Assembly (NCBI GenBank): GCA_024500155.1
Contig: CM044874.1
Location: forward strand, 65,768,795 to 65,832,794
From: Chenopodium formosanum
Lineage: Eukaryota; Streptophyta; Magnoliopsida; Caryophyllales; Amaranthaceae
Direction of reading: 5' to 3'
Length of the DNA: 64,000 bases
Part shown: piece by piece, positions 1 to 11,323 of the stretch
Layout: every line of letters begins with the position of its first letter
Position numbering within the stretch: the stretch's first letter is position 1
Translations under genes and position numbers: made by a program
Notes under the pieces: model-generated
Seen by the model: only the letters and a program-made list of their open reading frames with translations
Database searches by the model: none
Told to the model about the DNA's origin: nothing

Positions 1-91
1 GTTTGGAAATCTAACCACCATCAAGTTCTATTTATATTTATGACATGTTTTAAATTTACAAGCACCCCAGTGTAGTATAAATGGCAATTGG

Positions 92-139
92 TTTTTTTTT
101 TTTTTTTTTTTTTTTTCTTTTTCTTTTTTTTTTTTTTTT
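92..139. repeat. T-rich homopolymer tract
   Basis: An almost pure T run (a few C interruptions) lies just left of the point where the duplicated segment begins at about 151. It lies outside the part repeated at 58688. It could be the reversed poly(A) tail of a retroposon or a simple slippage tract; no element boundary can be proven. Confidence 0.7.
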
Positions 140-150
140 ACAGCTGAAAA

Positions 151-1235
151 AAGGAGAGTTAATCCCCAGTAACAATACAAATACTAACACAATAATGAAA
201 GTTTAACAGTAAATCTGCAATGTTTCAAAGATGCATTCCTGCATGTTGAGCTCCTATATAATCTCCCTGCAACCATTTTAGAAGTCTTCTGTCAGGGATA
301 AAAATTTGTAAATGCCACAAATACAGCTTCACCGCTTCTTTGACTCCCTTGAAGATCGTTGCCAGCATGCATGAAACAATCTGCTGGTTGCAAGGACCAC
401 TCTCCCTCTTTAATGGCATCTGCAGTAGTTCTAACTTCTAAGTATCCACCACCATCCTCGATTTTTGTTTTTGCTTCTTACTTGCCTGATCTCCAGAATA
501 GTAGGCCTGCAAACACCACATCCTGCAGTTAAAATGTAACACTTACTCTATTGGTGTGCTTCCCTGTTGACCTGCCTTGATTCGAAGCCCGGGGAGCAGC
601 TTTTTTCTGACTCGGAATCAGGTGCAAGGTCATCATCTTTAGCAGCCATGATACCAGAACCCGCCTTATGTTCCATTCTCGACTTTCGTCTCCTCATCAA
701 AACAAAGTTTGCAGGCATCAATATCCCACTCGGCATTATTTTTGCGGAGGGAGGCTACTCTAACATCTGTGATGGTAGCTTGGCTACTCAAAACAGGTGG
801 CTTGCCATGAACCCAGAGATGGTGAATATAATTGACAACTGTGATGTTAAGAACAAACTCTACTGAAGCCAAATCTCTGAATCGGACCCTCACACACGGG
901 ATACAGCTTTGAAATAGGCATAGCATGGAGGTTTTTTCTTCACTAAAATAATCCTCACCCTTGAGCAATTTAAAAGCTCTATAAAATAATTATTTTTGAA
1001 CATGAAGAAAAAAAATTACTACGTATTTTAATGTTAAACTGTCGTCCATGCCAAAAACGAAAAAAAAAAAGAAAAAAAAATTATTCAAGGTAAAAAGAAC
1101 ATTAAGAAGTCCTCTCACAACGGAGGGTACTAATGCAAAAAACTTGGAAGAAAAACAATTTGGCAAAATTCATGAATGTATGCCAAAACCAAAAGTGGGT
1201 GAAAAGAGTTCAAAGATGAGAAAAGAGTAAAAGGT
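151..1235. repeat. Segmental duplication, block A copy 1
   Basis: This block is nearly identical to 58688-59771, with scattered substitutions and small indels. Similarity starts at the word AAGGAGAGTTAATCCCC and ends at AAAGGT in both copies. Copy 1 continues leftwards into unique sequence and so looks ancestral. Copy 2 begins inside a truncated copia LTR. The block carries an unidentified minus-strand gene fragment. Confidence 0.95.
225..968 (-). pseudogene. Unidentified gene fragment (present in both duplicate copies)
   Basis: I do not recognise this gene. Reading the minus strand, an open stretch at 968-666 encodes a moderately hydrophobic segment. It contains VVNYIHHLWVHGKPP, then TITDVRVASLRKNN, then WDIDACKLCFDEE with a C-x2-C pair. 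A second frame at 736-548 is acidic and serine-rich. A third stretch at 419-225 (start MPLKRES) contains LLKWLQGDYIGAQ. The stretches lie in different frames and may be exons of one gene. The W-x4-C-x2-C pattern after a TI-D motif faintly recalls the zinc-ribbon part of RPA1/Helitron RPA-like proteins, but this is weak. Each stretch reappears in copy 2 (58762-59409) with only a few amino-acid changes. No complete gene can be assembled from what is visible. Confidence 0.35.
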
Positions 1236-1780
1236 TGGTTTAAGCACCATTATGCCTCATATTGTAACCTAACCTTATCATTTTCTTCTAATCATTACAT
1301 AAATGGTGTTATCCTCCAAGTTGTTGCCTTGTTTATTCCATATTTACATACATATTAACATATATAATGCACAATTTCCATTGTTGAGCTTGCTAGCTAC
1401 TCCGTAGCAGGTAAAAAGAGTAAGAAATTTCGTATTTCAACATCAAAAGAGACACTTCCAACAAATTCTTTTAAATAATTGCTTTCATTTGCAAATTACT
1501 CCTTCAGGACTTTGAATGCGAATGATTACTAAAAGCCAATCATAAACTATTATTTTTAACAAAGACTATAATTTGTTAAACATAGACGATATATGTTGGG
1601 CTCAATCCTAGCACAGTTCAAGGGTAAGAATTACCCCGCCTTCACATAAGTAAAGCATTTAACAATAGATATTAAATAAAAATACAACAAACTAAGATAA
1701 CTTGTTATTAAATAAAAATACAACCAAACTAAGATAACTTGTAGGTAAGAATGAATAGGAGTTAACATGGACCATGCTGA
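1236..1780. other. Intergenic, 3' flank of the F-box gene
   Basis: AT-rich sequence without a supportable gene. It holds a short direct repeat (AACTAAGATAACTTG at about 1689 and 1727) and presumably the 3' UTR of the minus-strand F-box gene. This is the left end of the stretch missing from duplicate copy 2. Confidence 0.5.
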
Positions 1781-3539
1781 TCATAACACTTGAATCGAAC
1801 AGGTGACTGAGGCTTTTGGTAAATTCTTCAATGTAATCTCGATTAACATCTGACATGGATTAAAATTCGGAGTTCGGGCTAAGCATATGACCAGTTCCTC
1901 CAAAACTAACGCATGTCTAAGGAGAAACTGGGTTATTAACATCTCCTGAACAAATCCATGGTATTCCCTTATCACTATTCTTTTGAGACGATTCCTGCAA
2001 CATACGGGAGTTTCATGATCTGTACGGATAAAAAATTCTTGTTCCTGCTCCAGCGCCTTTTTCCTATACTCACACAAAAAGTCGCCATGATATCCAGCGA
2101 GTCCCTAAGAAGTAAACATCAATAATCAATAAAATTAAAATTAAGAAAACTCTCAGAAGTTGAACAACATTGCTCATATGATTACTAAAACCACACCAAC
2201 CTGTGCAAATTCAAGTGTTTCTAAGACAGGTGAACAGTTGAGAAAAGGCAACAACAGATTATCCCAGCAGCTATCTTCAGTAGCACCACCCAACTCTAGA
2301 TGTTTCAGATTAGGAAACACGGGGAGTTTATCCTTTAAGACTTCCTCATCGATGAAGTCAAACTCCTACAACCACAAGTTAAACAATTATTACAATTGGT
2401 AAATTTCAAAATCAACTATGAAAGGAGAAAAAGGATTATTCAGCTTAAAAGAGAGAAATTAGAGATTGAGACATTACCCACATAAAAATGCCAAACAATG
2501 ATAAGTGTTGAGAATAAGAAAAGGGTCTAATGAGGTTAATTATTTGCTGAAATGATCTTCCAAATTTTAAGGCCATGCATATTGTCAGAGATGCTTTAAC
2601 AAGACCATGCATTACAGGGATTGAGTAACAACTTGCTAAATTATCAGAGTATTCAATGTACTCCAAATTGGGAGTACTGATCAGCACACAGTCGCTGTTA
2701 TCTCGGAAAAAATCAGGACATTTAGGCATCCTTAAAGTCAATCTTCGAAGGGAAGTCGACGTGATAGCCGTGATGTTCACATGCCTTGTAAAGGGTTGGA
2801 ATGTAAGATCTTCAAGTAGAGGGCAACTTGATACTAGCCTTGGCAAAAAGTCATCCTCAGAAATGAGAGATGCAAACAAGACGAGCTGTTTCAATTTTGG
2901 AAGACGATAAGAGGGCATGACGTAAATTTGATCAAAACCAATGTTGACCTCAAGTTTCAACACCTCCAACGTTTCACAGGTGAAAATAGCTGGGGGCAGC
3001 TGAAAATTACCTGACTCCCCCACCAGTATAGAGAGGTCAAGTTCCCTAAGGCCACAAAAAGACAATGGATAAGAGATCCACACATTCAATCGCGGAGATT
3101 TCAAGTCAGGGAGGCAACCTTGACTACACCCATAGCAACTATCGCAACCAAAAAAGTACACTTTACCAAAGTCCTTGCTGGTAAGTTTAAGCTTAAACTT
3201 GGTAAGATGCTGCGATTGGTGTGTCTGGAGTACGGTATCAACAAAGCTCACAAAAGTGGGGAAACGCTCAATTGCATAGGGATGTTTCAAACAAAGACAG
3301 ATAGGTGAACCATCAAAATCAAGACTTGTAATCAAAGGGAAAACACGCCTCAATTTCGTAGACAAGGCACAAGTAGCAGCAGCATCCTTGGTAGGAAGCA
3401 AAGAGAGGATCCGAATTAATAATTCATCAGGCAAACTGGAGAGTCTATCTACCAACATTTGAGTAAAGTTGTGATTTTGAACATCACATACAGTAGCATA
3501 ATTACTGGTAGGTTTCAAGCTCCTATCCATACTGACCAT
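1781..3539 (-). CDS. F-box/LRR/FBD protein, three exons, intact
   Basis: Exons on the minus strand are 3539-2478, 2365-2201 and 2104-1781, all bounded by GT/AG and keeping phase, giving about 516 residues ending in TGA. An F-box lies at residues 32-70 (LSSLPDELLIRILSLLPTKD), followed by leucine-rich repeats through about residue 345 (CPLLEDLTF, STSLRRLTL, TPNLEYIEY). The last two exons give the FBD part (FPNLKHLELGG, then LKRIVIREYHGF and LEELVIC). Family members are substrate adaptors of SCF (SKP1-CUL1-F-box) ubiquitin ligases. The target is not predictable, and the family is large and often lineage-specific. ATG at 3539 is used; an in-frame ATG three codons later is possible. No stop or frameshift is seen. 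The gene is absent from duplicate copy 2. Confidence 0.9.
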
Positions 3540-3543
3540 ACAC

Positions 3544-4150
3544 CTGCACCCATGATAGATAAATAGACGATACTATTAAAACCCTAATCAAATAGGATGA
3601 ATCATGCAAAACCGCTTAGAAAACAAATATCCAGAGCTTGTAAGAAATTTAACAATCAACAAAAAGCGAATTATAATATGAAAGCGATAAAAACAAAATA
3701 GGATGAATCATGCAAAACGGCTTAAAAAACAAAATTAAAATCAAACAAAAAGTGGATTATAATATGAAAGCGATATCTTGAAAGAGCAACTGGGGACGAA
3801 ACAACCTGGTTCAAAGTTTCAAAGTTCAAATTCAGGAAATCACAGTACGAAATTTAATTCAGGCTCGAAAAATCACATAATTTTATAGGGAGAAAAGGCA
3901 TATTTGATTCAATTATCAATAATTTAAGTATCTCGTCAGTAATTAAGACCAATAGTTCAAAAGTTCGAACCCTAGATTACGAAATTGATATTAGATTAAA
4001 CCCTAGATTGTGAAATTGATACGATGATTACACAAAAAGGAATAAAAACTTACCTCAAAAGTTGCTTCAATGGAGGATTAAAATATCAGAAGGCGCCTCA
4101 GTGGAGAACGAGGAGTGCGCTTCAATGGGAAACTCAGAGAGAGGGGAAGG
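3544..4150 (-). promoter_or_regulatory. 5' UTR exon and leader intron of the F-box gene
   Basis: On the minus strand a likely noncoding exon (about 4150-4054) ends at a strong GAG|GTAAGT donor. A matching acceptor (TGCAG) at 3545-3544 sits five bases before the start codon, giving an intron of about 510 bp. Inside the intron a block of roughly 80-100 bp is directly repeated (about 3589-3687 and 3696-3774, each ending in ATTATAATATGAAAGCGAT). Position of the transcription start is inferred. Confidence 0.55.
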
Positions 4151-4351
4151 GGGAAGGGGGAAGGGGGGATAGGGCTAATTTTATTATTTAACTATTAGGC
4201 TCGATTTTTTATTTTATTTTGTTTTTATTTATTTTTTTATTTACTGTATATAAATATTACTGTATCTCTGAATTCTAATAAAAAAAAATAATAAAAAAAA
4301 ATAATAATTAGTGGTTAAAAATTGTTATTGACTTAAATACAATAAATGGTA

Positions 4352-4666
4352 CTTCCTCCATTTCATAATGTTAGTTCCACATACTATTTTGGGCGTTTAA
4401 AAAAGTTATACCCATATTGAATATATTTCATTTATGACTTGATTTATTTTGGAATTAATAAGTTGTGGATTAATGACATGACTCTAACTAAGGAAATCAT
4501 TACCTTAAATTATACAATTATGACTTATGTTTTCCTTATAAAAATTAAAAAAAAGTTAAACTTATTATTAATTATGTTGTACTTTAATGTTAGATTCCTA
4601 ATATATTTGTTTTCTTATTTTACGTGATTAATTCCATATGAGACTAATATTAGGAAACGGAGGGAG
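4352..4666. mobile_element. Stowaway-like MITE
   Basis: A 315-bp element with termini CTTCCTCCATTTC and (reverse complement) CTCCCTCCGTTTCC, flanked on both sides by TA (4350-4351, 4667-4668). The TA target and CTCCCTC-type ends are the hallmarks of Tc1/mariner-derived Stowaway MITEs. It lies about 200 bp upstream of the F-box gene leader, within its putative promoter. Confidence 0.8.
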
Positions 4667-4754
4667 TAAGTTGAAGAGTTGAAGTATTAAAAAATTGTAA
4701 AAGAAAAATAGTGGATTTTAATTGAAAAGTAATTAATGAGAGAGGAAAGATATA

Positions 4755-5542
4755 CTTCCTCCGTTTTTATTATTGCACAATACAAGTTGGGCACAGTAAT
4801 TTTGGTAGCTGGAAATAGGGCTGTCATCGGTCCAAGACCGGACCGACCCAAATAGGATTGAAGACCGAAAATTAGAATTTTAAGAATCGAAGACCGGACC
4901 GATTAAGCTAGGACCAAACCCGGACCGGACCAAAAAAATCGGATTAAAACCCAGACTAGACCGCTTTGGACCGATTTAAGAATTTTTTTTATAAAAATAC
5001 TAAATTTTTAATAAAGTTATGGAATACACGTAAAAAGTAAAGGAAAAACAATATTCTAATGTCATATTTATGTCTTTTTTTGTATGTTTAGTACAAAAAA
5101 CTTATAAAATTAAAGTTTTCTAACCTTATTAATGATAATTTTCACCATTATTTAAGGTTTCACGCATATTTTTAATAAAAAAAAAATCGGTCTGAATAGA
5201 CCAGTTTTTATAGGGTTTTGGATCGGACCAGACCGAAGACCGAAAAAAATAATTTCAAGACCCGAAGACCAGACCGATTAGTTCGGTCTGGTCCAGTCCA
5301 ATTTTTTGGTCCGGAACAATTTATGAACAACCCTAATTGGAAAAGGAAGAGAGAGAAAGGTAAAAATACAAAAGTGTCCATGTAATGTAAACTTAAACTA
5401 AAGAATAAGGGTGAAAACGTAAGGGTATGTTGGATATTTGCAATGTGAACGGATACAATTTTTGTCTTAAAATGGAAATGTTGCAATATTTGTGAAACTC
5501 TCGTAAAAGGCAAGTGATGAAATATTAAAAGAACGGAGGAAG
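4755..5542. mobile_element. Second Stowaway-like MITE (host of a nested insertion)
   Basis: The ends CTTCCTCCGTTTTTATTATT and reverse complement CTTCCTCCGTTC are flanked by TA (4753-4754, 5543-5544). The element is 788 bp, but 520 bp of that is a nested insertion, so the original was about 270 bp. The outer parts keep TTGCACAATA and its near inverted match TTGCAATATTTG. Confidence 0.65.
4816..5335. mobile_element. hAT-like MITE nested in the Stowaway element
   Basis: The termini are TAGGGCTGTC and (reverse complement) TAGGGTTGTTC, typical of nonautonomous hAT elements. The flanks GCTGGAAA and ATTGGAAA resemble an 8-bp target duplication with two mismatches. The interior is rich in repeats of GACCGGACCGA and its complement TCGGTCTGGTCC near both ends, so a long hairpin could form. 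Confidence 0.65.
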
Positions 5543-5624
5543 TAATAATAAAAAAAAAAAGTAGTAGTGGGTTGGGTGGGGACCATGAGAGGAGATAGAT
5601 AAATATTTTAATGTAGCTTTTTAC

Positions 5625-5663
<39 letters not shown>
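5543..5663. repeat. Long poly(A) tract and flank
   Basis: An uninterrupted run of roughly 45 A residues starts at about 5625, after TAGCTTTTTACC. It marks the point where duplicate copies 1 and 2 resume similarity. It may be the tail of a retroposon that inserted in copy 1; no 5' end is visible. Confidence 0.6.
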
Positions 5664-5673
<10 letters not shown>

Positions 5674-5877
5674 TTATCCTAAACAATTACAATCCTTTTA
5701 AAATATCAATTTTCATATGTATCTTTTGGGTTTCACTACATTTTATTATATAAATTTCCATTTACATAGAAATTGATAATATATTACCTTCCCTCTCTTT
5801 CACTGATTTTACCCGTCCTCTCTTTCACCCGAAGTCTATAATTTATATCAACTAATTAAAAATTTTATGGAAATTCT

Positions 5878-7000
5878 CTTTGGTAACACCATACTTTTAA
5901 CTTTCCTCAGTGGTGAATTACAAAAATTCTTATTATCTTTGATAAACCTAAAATTTTATATTAAGCTAACCATGACATTAATGATAAACTGTAATTAAAT
6001 ATTTAACTATAGTTAGTTTATTTATTTATTTTGTTATTATTATTTACTTAATAAAAATTATTTTTTATAAAAAAAATCACCCGTTCCCCAACCAATCCGC
6101 CACCACTCTTCGCCCCCACCCACACCGGCGTCGACCCCTCTCTCGCCAGCGTGCCGGCCTCCCCTCCCGGCCATGTATTGACAACAGCCAAATTCGCTAC
6201 TATGCAACAACATTAATCAACCAAACACCTTCCTCGTCCTCAATTTCGATCTTCACCATCAATCGTCGACGTCTTTTTCGATCAATTCGCTTTCAATTCG
6301 TCCTTATCTCTCTTCGTTGAGATTTGATGAGTGATTTCTTTTCCGTCGACAAAACAAACAATTGAGATTAGCAAGAGAAAAATTGGAGATTTTTTTAGGG
6401 TTAGGGTTAACGGTGAAAATCGGGAATTGGGGAATCGGGGAAGGGGAGTCCGACGGGAGAGGAGTTACAGGTGTGGTTGTGGATTTCAGGGATGGGGGAT
6501 GAGAGTCTCACGAATTTTGGGGGTGGGGGATGAGTGGCTGGCGGTTTTCAGAGGTGAGGGATAAGAGGTTGGTGGTTTTAGGGGGTGGGGGTGAGCGGCT
6601 AGTGGTTTTCGGGGGTGGGGGATGAGCGGCTGGCGATCTTCGGGGGTAAGGATGGAAGTGTTTCAGGGTTTTCGAGGAAGTAGAGAGGTGTGGGATGGTC
6701 GCCGGCGTTAAGGGGTTTGGGTGCCGGCAAGTCGGCAATGAAGTGAGGTGGCGCTGGCGAAGGGAAGGGGGTTGGGGTTGGCTGGGGCACCGGTGGGTGG
6801 GGTTGGGTTTTTTTTTTTTTATTTTATAAAAATAATTTAATTATTTAAAAAAATATTAAAACTAACTATGGTTAATGAATTTAAATTAAAATAAGTATTA
6901 TCTTTGGTAATAAAAAACTTAGGTTTATCAAAGATAATAAGAATTTTTGTAATTCACCACTGAGAAATGTAAAAAGTATGATGTTATTGAATTTAGTGGA
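5878..7000. mobile_element. Nonautonomous TIR element with long inverted ends (MULE-like)
   Basis: A roughly 200-bp sequence at 5878-6080 is repeated in inverted orientation at 6800-7000. Both arms share the stretch reading CAGTGGTGAATTACAAAAAT, then a TTATCTTTGATAAACCTAA block and an ACTATAGTTAGTTT block. Long TIRs with an unrelated GC-rich interior are typical of Mutator-like nonautonomous elements. A clear 9-bp target duplication was not found, so the exact ends and superfamily stay open. No transposase is encoded. Duplicate copy at about 60100-61215. Confidence 0.6.
6485..6650. repeat. G-rich minisatellite, about 31-bp unit
   Basis: Four to five imperfect units of the form TTTTCGGGGGTGGGGGATGA followed by GCGGCTGGCGG lie inside the TIR element. 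The G runs make quadruplex formation possible. The short ORFs here on either strand are products of the repeat and are not considered genes. Confidence 0.7.
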
Positions 7001-8495
7001 GCATTCAAAGGTATTTTTTTCGATCTACACATTATTTACATTTCTTTTTTTTCAAATTTATTTTTAATTTTTTGTTGTTTTTGAATTCTATTTTTGTAAA
7101 CAAATTTTGCTTTTACAATTTGTGTAGGTTTTCAATAAAAATCTTTATAAATTTTTTTTTCTATTTCAATGTTTAATGATCAATTTTTTTCTACAATTTT
7201 CAATAGTTTATAATTTTATCAATTATCACCTTTTCAGATCTTGATTTTTTATTAAATTTATAATCCCCACCAATAATCCTTGACTTTCGAACCTCGTTCT
7301 TTCTCTCTCCATGGCACGAACCTAACTTTTTATTCAAAGCCACCATTAACGAAACCTTAAATGGTGCTTTTGTGGTGGGGATTTAGGGTTTGAGGCGTGG
7401 GGGAAGAGGATGGGTCGATTTAAGGTGGTGAATACAGTCGAGGGTGGATGCCCACCTTAGCCATGAACCACCACCCCAAAACCGTGAGCCCCCAAAATCG
7501 AAAACCCAGATTTCGGTTTTAGGGGTTTTTAATTTTAGGGGTGGTGATTTACGACTAAGGTGGGCGGCTGCGATATGGGAAGAGGTATGGGCTGCCGGTG
7601 AAGGGGTTTCGCCCATCTCCTCCCTCTTTCCCCCCTTAAACCACCACCATAAAACCCCAAAATCGAAATGCCTAAAATGAAAACCCTAGATTTAAAAGGA
7701 TTTTTAATTGGAAAAATTGCTCACAATAATCTGAACTTTTCTTCATTCACCGAAAAAAATCCCAACTTTTGATTATTTTTTAATAACCCAAACTTTAACT
7801 TCAATTTGCTTCTAGCAGTCCCAAGTGGCCGAAAACCTGATGAATAGGTAAAATAAAAATTGGTTTAATGTCAAAAATTAAGTAAAAGAATGAAATTAAA
7901 ATTAATCATATATAAATAAATAAACAAACAAATTTAAACCCAGCCTCCGGCAGTCTGTCGGCCACCCCCTCCATCTCCCCCTCCATCTCCCCCTGCCCCT
8001 CCGATCCCCCACCAGCACTCAGCCACCACGCACTCAAGTGCCAATATCCCATCCCCCCGTCGGGCGTCTTTTCCTCCTCCCCATTCTTGCAAACCACCAA
8101 AAAACTCAACCTTCAATGGTAACTTAAACACCACCATCTCCAGTTACACATCGCCACCCCAGCATTTCGCTCCCAAGGCCGCCTAAACTCAGCAATTACA
8201 TCGAAACCTTTTATCAGAATCTTATACGTTGTATGAAATTCGATAATCATGAACCAAATTGAACCCATAATGACATAATTTTGTTCATTCTCTTCAAATT
8301 CAATTCAATTTCTATACACTTTAAAAAATCAATTTATTATTTACAATTTATATTTTTCTAATATTATGCCTGCTAGTCTCAAACTCTCAAACAAATGCAC
8401 TTGAATGATGAATTTGTCTCTTGTTCAACAACTCCGAAAAAAAAGTCAAGAATCATGAACTAAATTCCTTGGCCCATACATGCCTACATGGTGGG

Positions 8496-8529
<34 letters not shown>

Positions 8530-8550
8530 GATAATTAATTAAATAATTAT
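7001..8550. other. Element-derived noncoding DNA
   Basis: No gene is supported. At 7375-7690 a GC-rich stretch contains an inverted pair built on CCCACCTTAGCC / ACTAAGGTGGGCGG. At 7712-7840 lies a sequence reading CTCACAATAATCTGAACTTT that looks like a transposon end, though no partner was found. A T run lies at 8502-8529. All of it recurs in copy 2, minus about 210 bp. Confidence 0.5.
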
Positions 8551-9152
8551 TCTAAAATTTACGGTATTTTCACCAAATGCCCTAGAGTTATTTTTTACTG
8601 ACCACATACCCATGAAATTTTTCAAATTCACCATATATACTTGAGTTTTTTAAAAAAATATCATGACATGCCGTTGATGACTAGCTAACAACTATTAATT
8701 CCATTTTGCCATGTGAAAGCATGTTATTGGTTATTGTTTAGATTAATTAATTAATTATTATAAAAAAAAACTTTAAAAAATTTCGAAAAAATAAAAACAA
8801 AACTTCACCTGCCACCAGTGAGCCACCTTAGCCCAACCACATCCCTACAACCACCACCCAGCAATCTTCCCCACCGCCGACGCCTAGTCCTCCTCTTCAC
8901 CGCACCGGCACCGCCATCCCCTAAGCCATGCGCCAGAACCGGCCCCAAACCACCATACCCCTTCCTTTCTCTTCAACCGTAAAAACCCCTCTCTGATTTT
9001 CCTCCTTAGCCAAACATTAGGAAACCACCCCAAAACCTATTCGTCGGCAGCCCAAGTCCCGCCTCCCCGACGTCGCCCCCTACCTTAGCCAAAAACCACC
9101 AGCCCGAAACCGTTTTACCCCAAAATCGAAACCCTAAAAATCAAAATCTATG

Positions 9153-11323
9153 TGTAGGGAATATTTCAAGCATCATAACCCCAAGCTTGAACCCCACTGT
9201 GATCATACACTAAAGTATGGTGGCGTCTAAAGGGAAAGAAAAGAGAGTAAAAAGAGTCGTCAGCAAGTTTTAAGAACTTGTAAACCGTTCACGAGGTGAA
9301 GGTTACACCCCTTAACGATCCATGAGATCGTCAACTCCAAAAGGTCTTGAACTAAATAGGGTTCGGGGATGAGGGTACAAATCCAATCTACAAAAGAAAG
9401 GACCCTCCCTATAAAATAGGCCTCTACTTTATTTAACTCGTATTCATGCGCTTCCTGACTAACATGCAATCATTATATTAATCCCAAACCTGTTTAATCT
9501 ATGTTGGTTGAATATTAATGCACAAATAAATCTATTATTGGCGATCAATTGAATTAAAATCATATTAGCTTAAACCAAATTATTAATTATCTAATTAAGC
9601 GCAAATTCCCTTTAACATGCATAAACGGCGTGATCAGGCAATAACAATAATATACCAAGCAACATAATAATAATCATAATAATCATACTAATAATAAAAC
9701 TTAAATATAATAGGAAGACCCTAGGCATGATACTAACAACATTAATAACAAATTCTAGCATGTCACTAAACAATAAAAATCAAAGCTTTAGACCTAACAT
9801 GATACTAACATGTTAACATGATATTAGAAAGAATAAAAGGCACCCTAAACATGATTCTAGAAAGCATTAAAAATATCCTAACATGATACTAGAAAGCATA
9901 AATAACACCCTAAAATGATACTAGAAAGCATAAATAACACCCTAACATGATACTAGGAATCAAACAAATCTAAGCATGCTTTCTACATTGAAATAAAATA
10001 GGGAGTAAGCTAATTACTTACTTTGAAGCCTCGTACCTCTTTCTAATAACAAAATACACGCGTTAGTAAATTTCAATGAAAATAATAAATCAAAGAATTA
10101 AATTAAATAAATTGAAAGAAAGAGTTAAAAAGGTTTAGACTGGATTTGGGACCAAACCCTCATAAAAGTATAAACCTTTCACGTCTAGGGAGAAGGAAAC
10201 TTCGAACTTGGCTAGGTGTTTCTAGATCTAATGAGTGTGGAATTGTGTTTATGAAAGCTAGTTTAGAAAGAGAGAAAGAATCAAGGAATCCTTGGTGAGA
10301 GTTGATGATTGAAAACGGAGGTCCAGGGACCCTATTTATAGGAAAATAGTCCGAAAATTAGGTAGAATTTGATAAGGAATAAAACTCCACGCTGTCGCCA
10401 ACAAACCAACTTTGTCGCGAGCTGTCGCCACGCGACAAGCCTTGTCGCTTTGCGACAAGGTCTGTCATTTTGCGTCAAAGACAGTTTTTTGCGGATTTTG
10501 TTTTTATCATATCTTTTGATCCAGTAGTCCAAATAAGGCATATAATATGTTGTTGGAAAGCTCTTGAAGTCTAATTTTCAATGCAATTAGACTCAGTTTA
10601 AAATAATTTGTACATAAAAAGATATAGCCGAAATAGTGGAAGGGCGTCAGTTTTGGATAGAGTTTTGTATTACTTTCATATCTTTTTCGTTATAGTTCGG
10701 AATTCATATTATAATATATCATTGGAAAGATAATTTCAAGATCTATCCAACCATATAAAATTTGGATAAAAAATATGAGGCACAAAAATAAAATCTGACT
10801 GTCTTTGGACATCTTTAAATCCGAATAGAATTAGGACTTAAAAAAGGAAAGTTTTATTCAAATTTAAACTCTTTTATCCTATTTTTTCAAAAAAAGATAA
10901 TTAAGATCTTTTAGAATCTTATAGAAGATTCTAATCAATCCTAATTAGTTTAGGAATAGGATTAAACCTTTGGACCCTCCACATGATCATTGGGTCGTAA
11001 GTAAAATCCGGTTTGGGCCCAGTTTAGTATTTTGGCCATAACTTTCTCAATATTCATCGAAATTGGGCTTATAATATATCGTCGGAAAGATCTTCGCAAG
11101 CCTTATCCAACTACACTACTATTGGACCCTTGTTACGGACCAAACTAAACTGGATTAGCTATTTTCATAAAATAGAGTTGGTTTTCGAAAACAGAAAGAA
11201 GGATTTATAAATAAAAACAATCGCAACACTAGACTTTTCACACTTTCACTTCATTTGATTATGGTTCTACGCGAAAGATATTCATCACTGGGTTTGTTTT
11301 TGGGGAACAAATGGGTGTCTACA
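9153..11323 (-). mobile_element. Solo LTR of a Tat/Ogre-family Ty3/gypsy element
   Basis: Read on the minus strand it starts TGTAGACACCCATTTGTTCC and ends ATTCCCTACA. It is flanked by perfect 5-bp duplications CTATG (9148-9152 and 11324-11328). Its 3' third is clearly homologous to the Tat LTRs at 35300 and 52588 (shared GAACGGTTTACAAGTT and TGATCACAGTGGGGTTCAAG blocks), but the 5' part differs, so it belongs to a sister family. A TATA box (TATAAATAGG, 10340-10333) is present. No internal region remains, which indicates LTR-LTR recombination. The same insertion starts at 63133 in copy 2. Confidence 0.92.
10333..10480 (-). promoter_or_regulatory. LTR promoter: TATA box with upstream TTGTCGC inverted-motif cluster
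   Basis: TATAAATA lies at 10340-10333 on the minus strand. About 50 bp upstream (10389-10478) are repeated short words TTGTCGC, GCGACAAG and GGCGACAG in both orientations. The layout parallels the GGCGCC cluster plus TATA box in the Tat LTR at 35851-36032. Promoter role is inferred from position. Confidence 0.55.

Larger units (their letters stand above)
5664..10032. repeat. Segmental duplication, block B copy 1
   Basis: Colinear with 59888-64000. The largest internal difference is a deletion of roughly 210 bp in copy 2, corresponding to about 8096-8345 here. Otherwise the copies differ by substitutions and short indels. The block contains two TIR elements and most of a solo LTR, so those insertions predate the duplication. 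Confidence 0.95.

Noticed and set aside
1048..1230. Lysine-rich 60-codon frame
   Set aside because: Built on an A-rich run that is shifted in copy 2, so the frame is not conserved.
6331..7680. Several 60-80-codon GC-rich frames, some on both strands
   Set aside because: They lie in TIR-element interiors and G-rich repeats, lack domains and overlap antisense.
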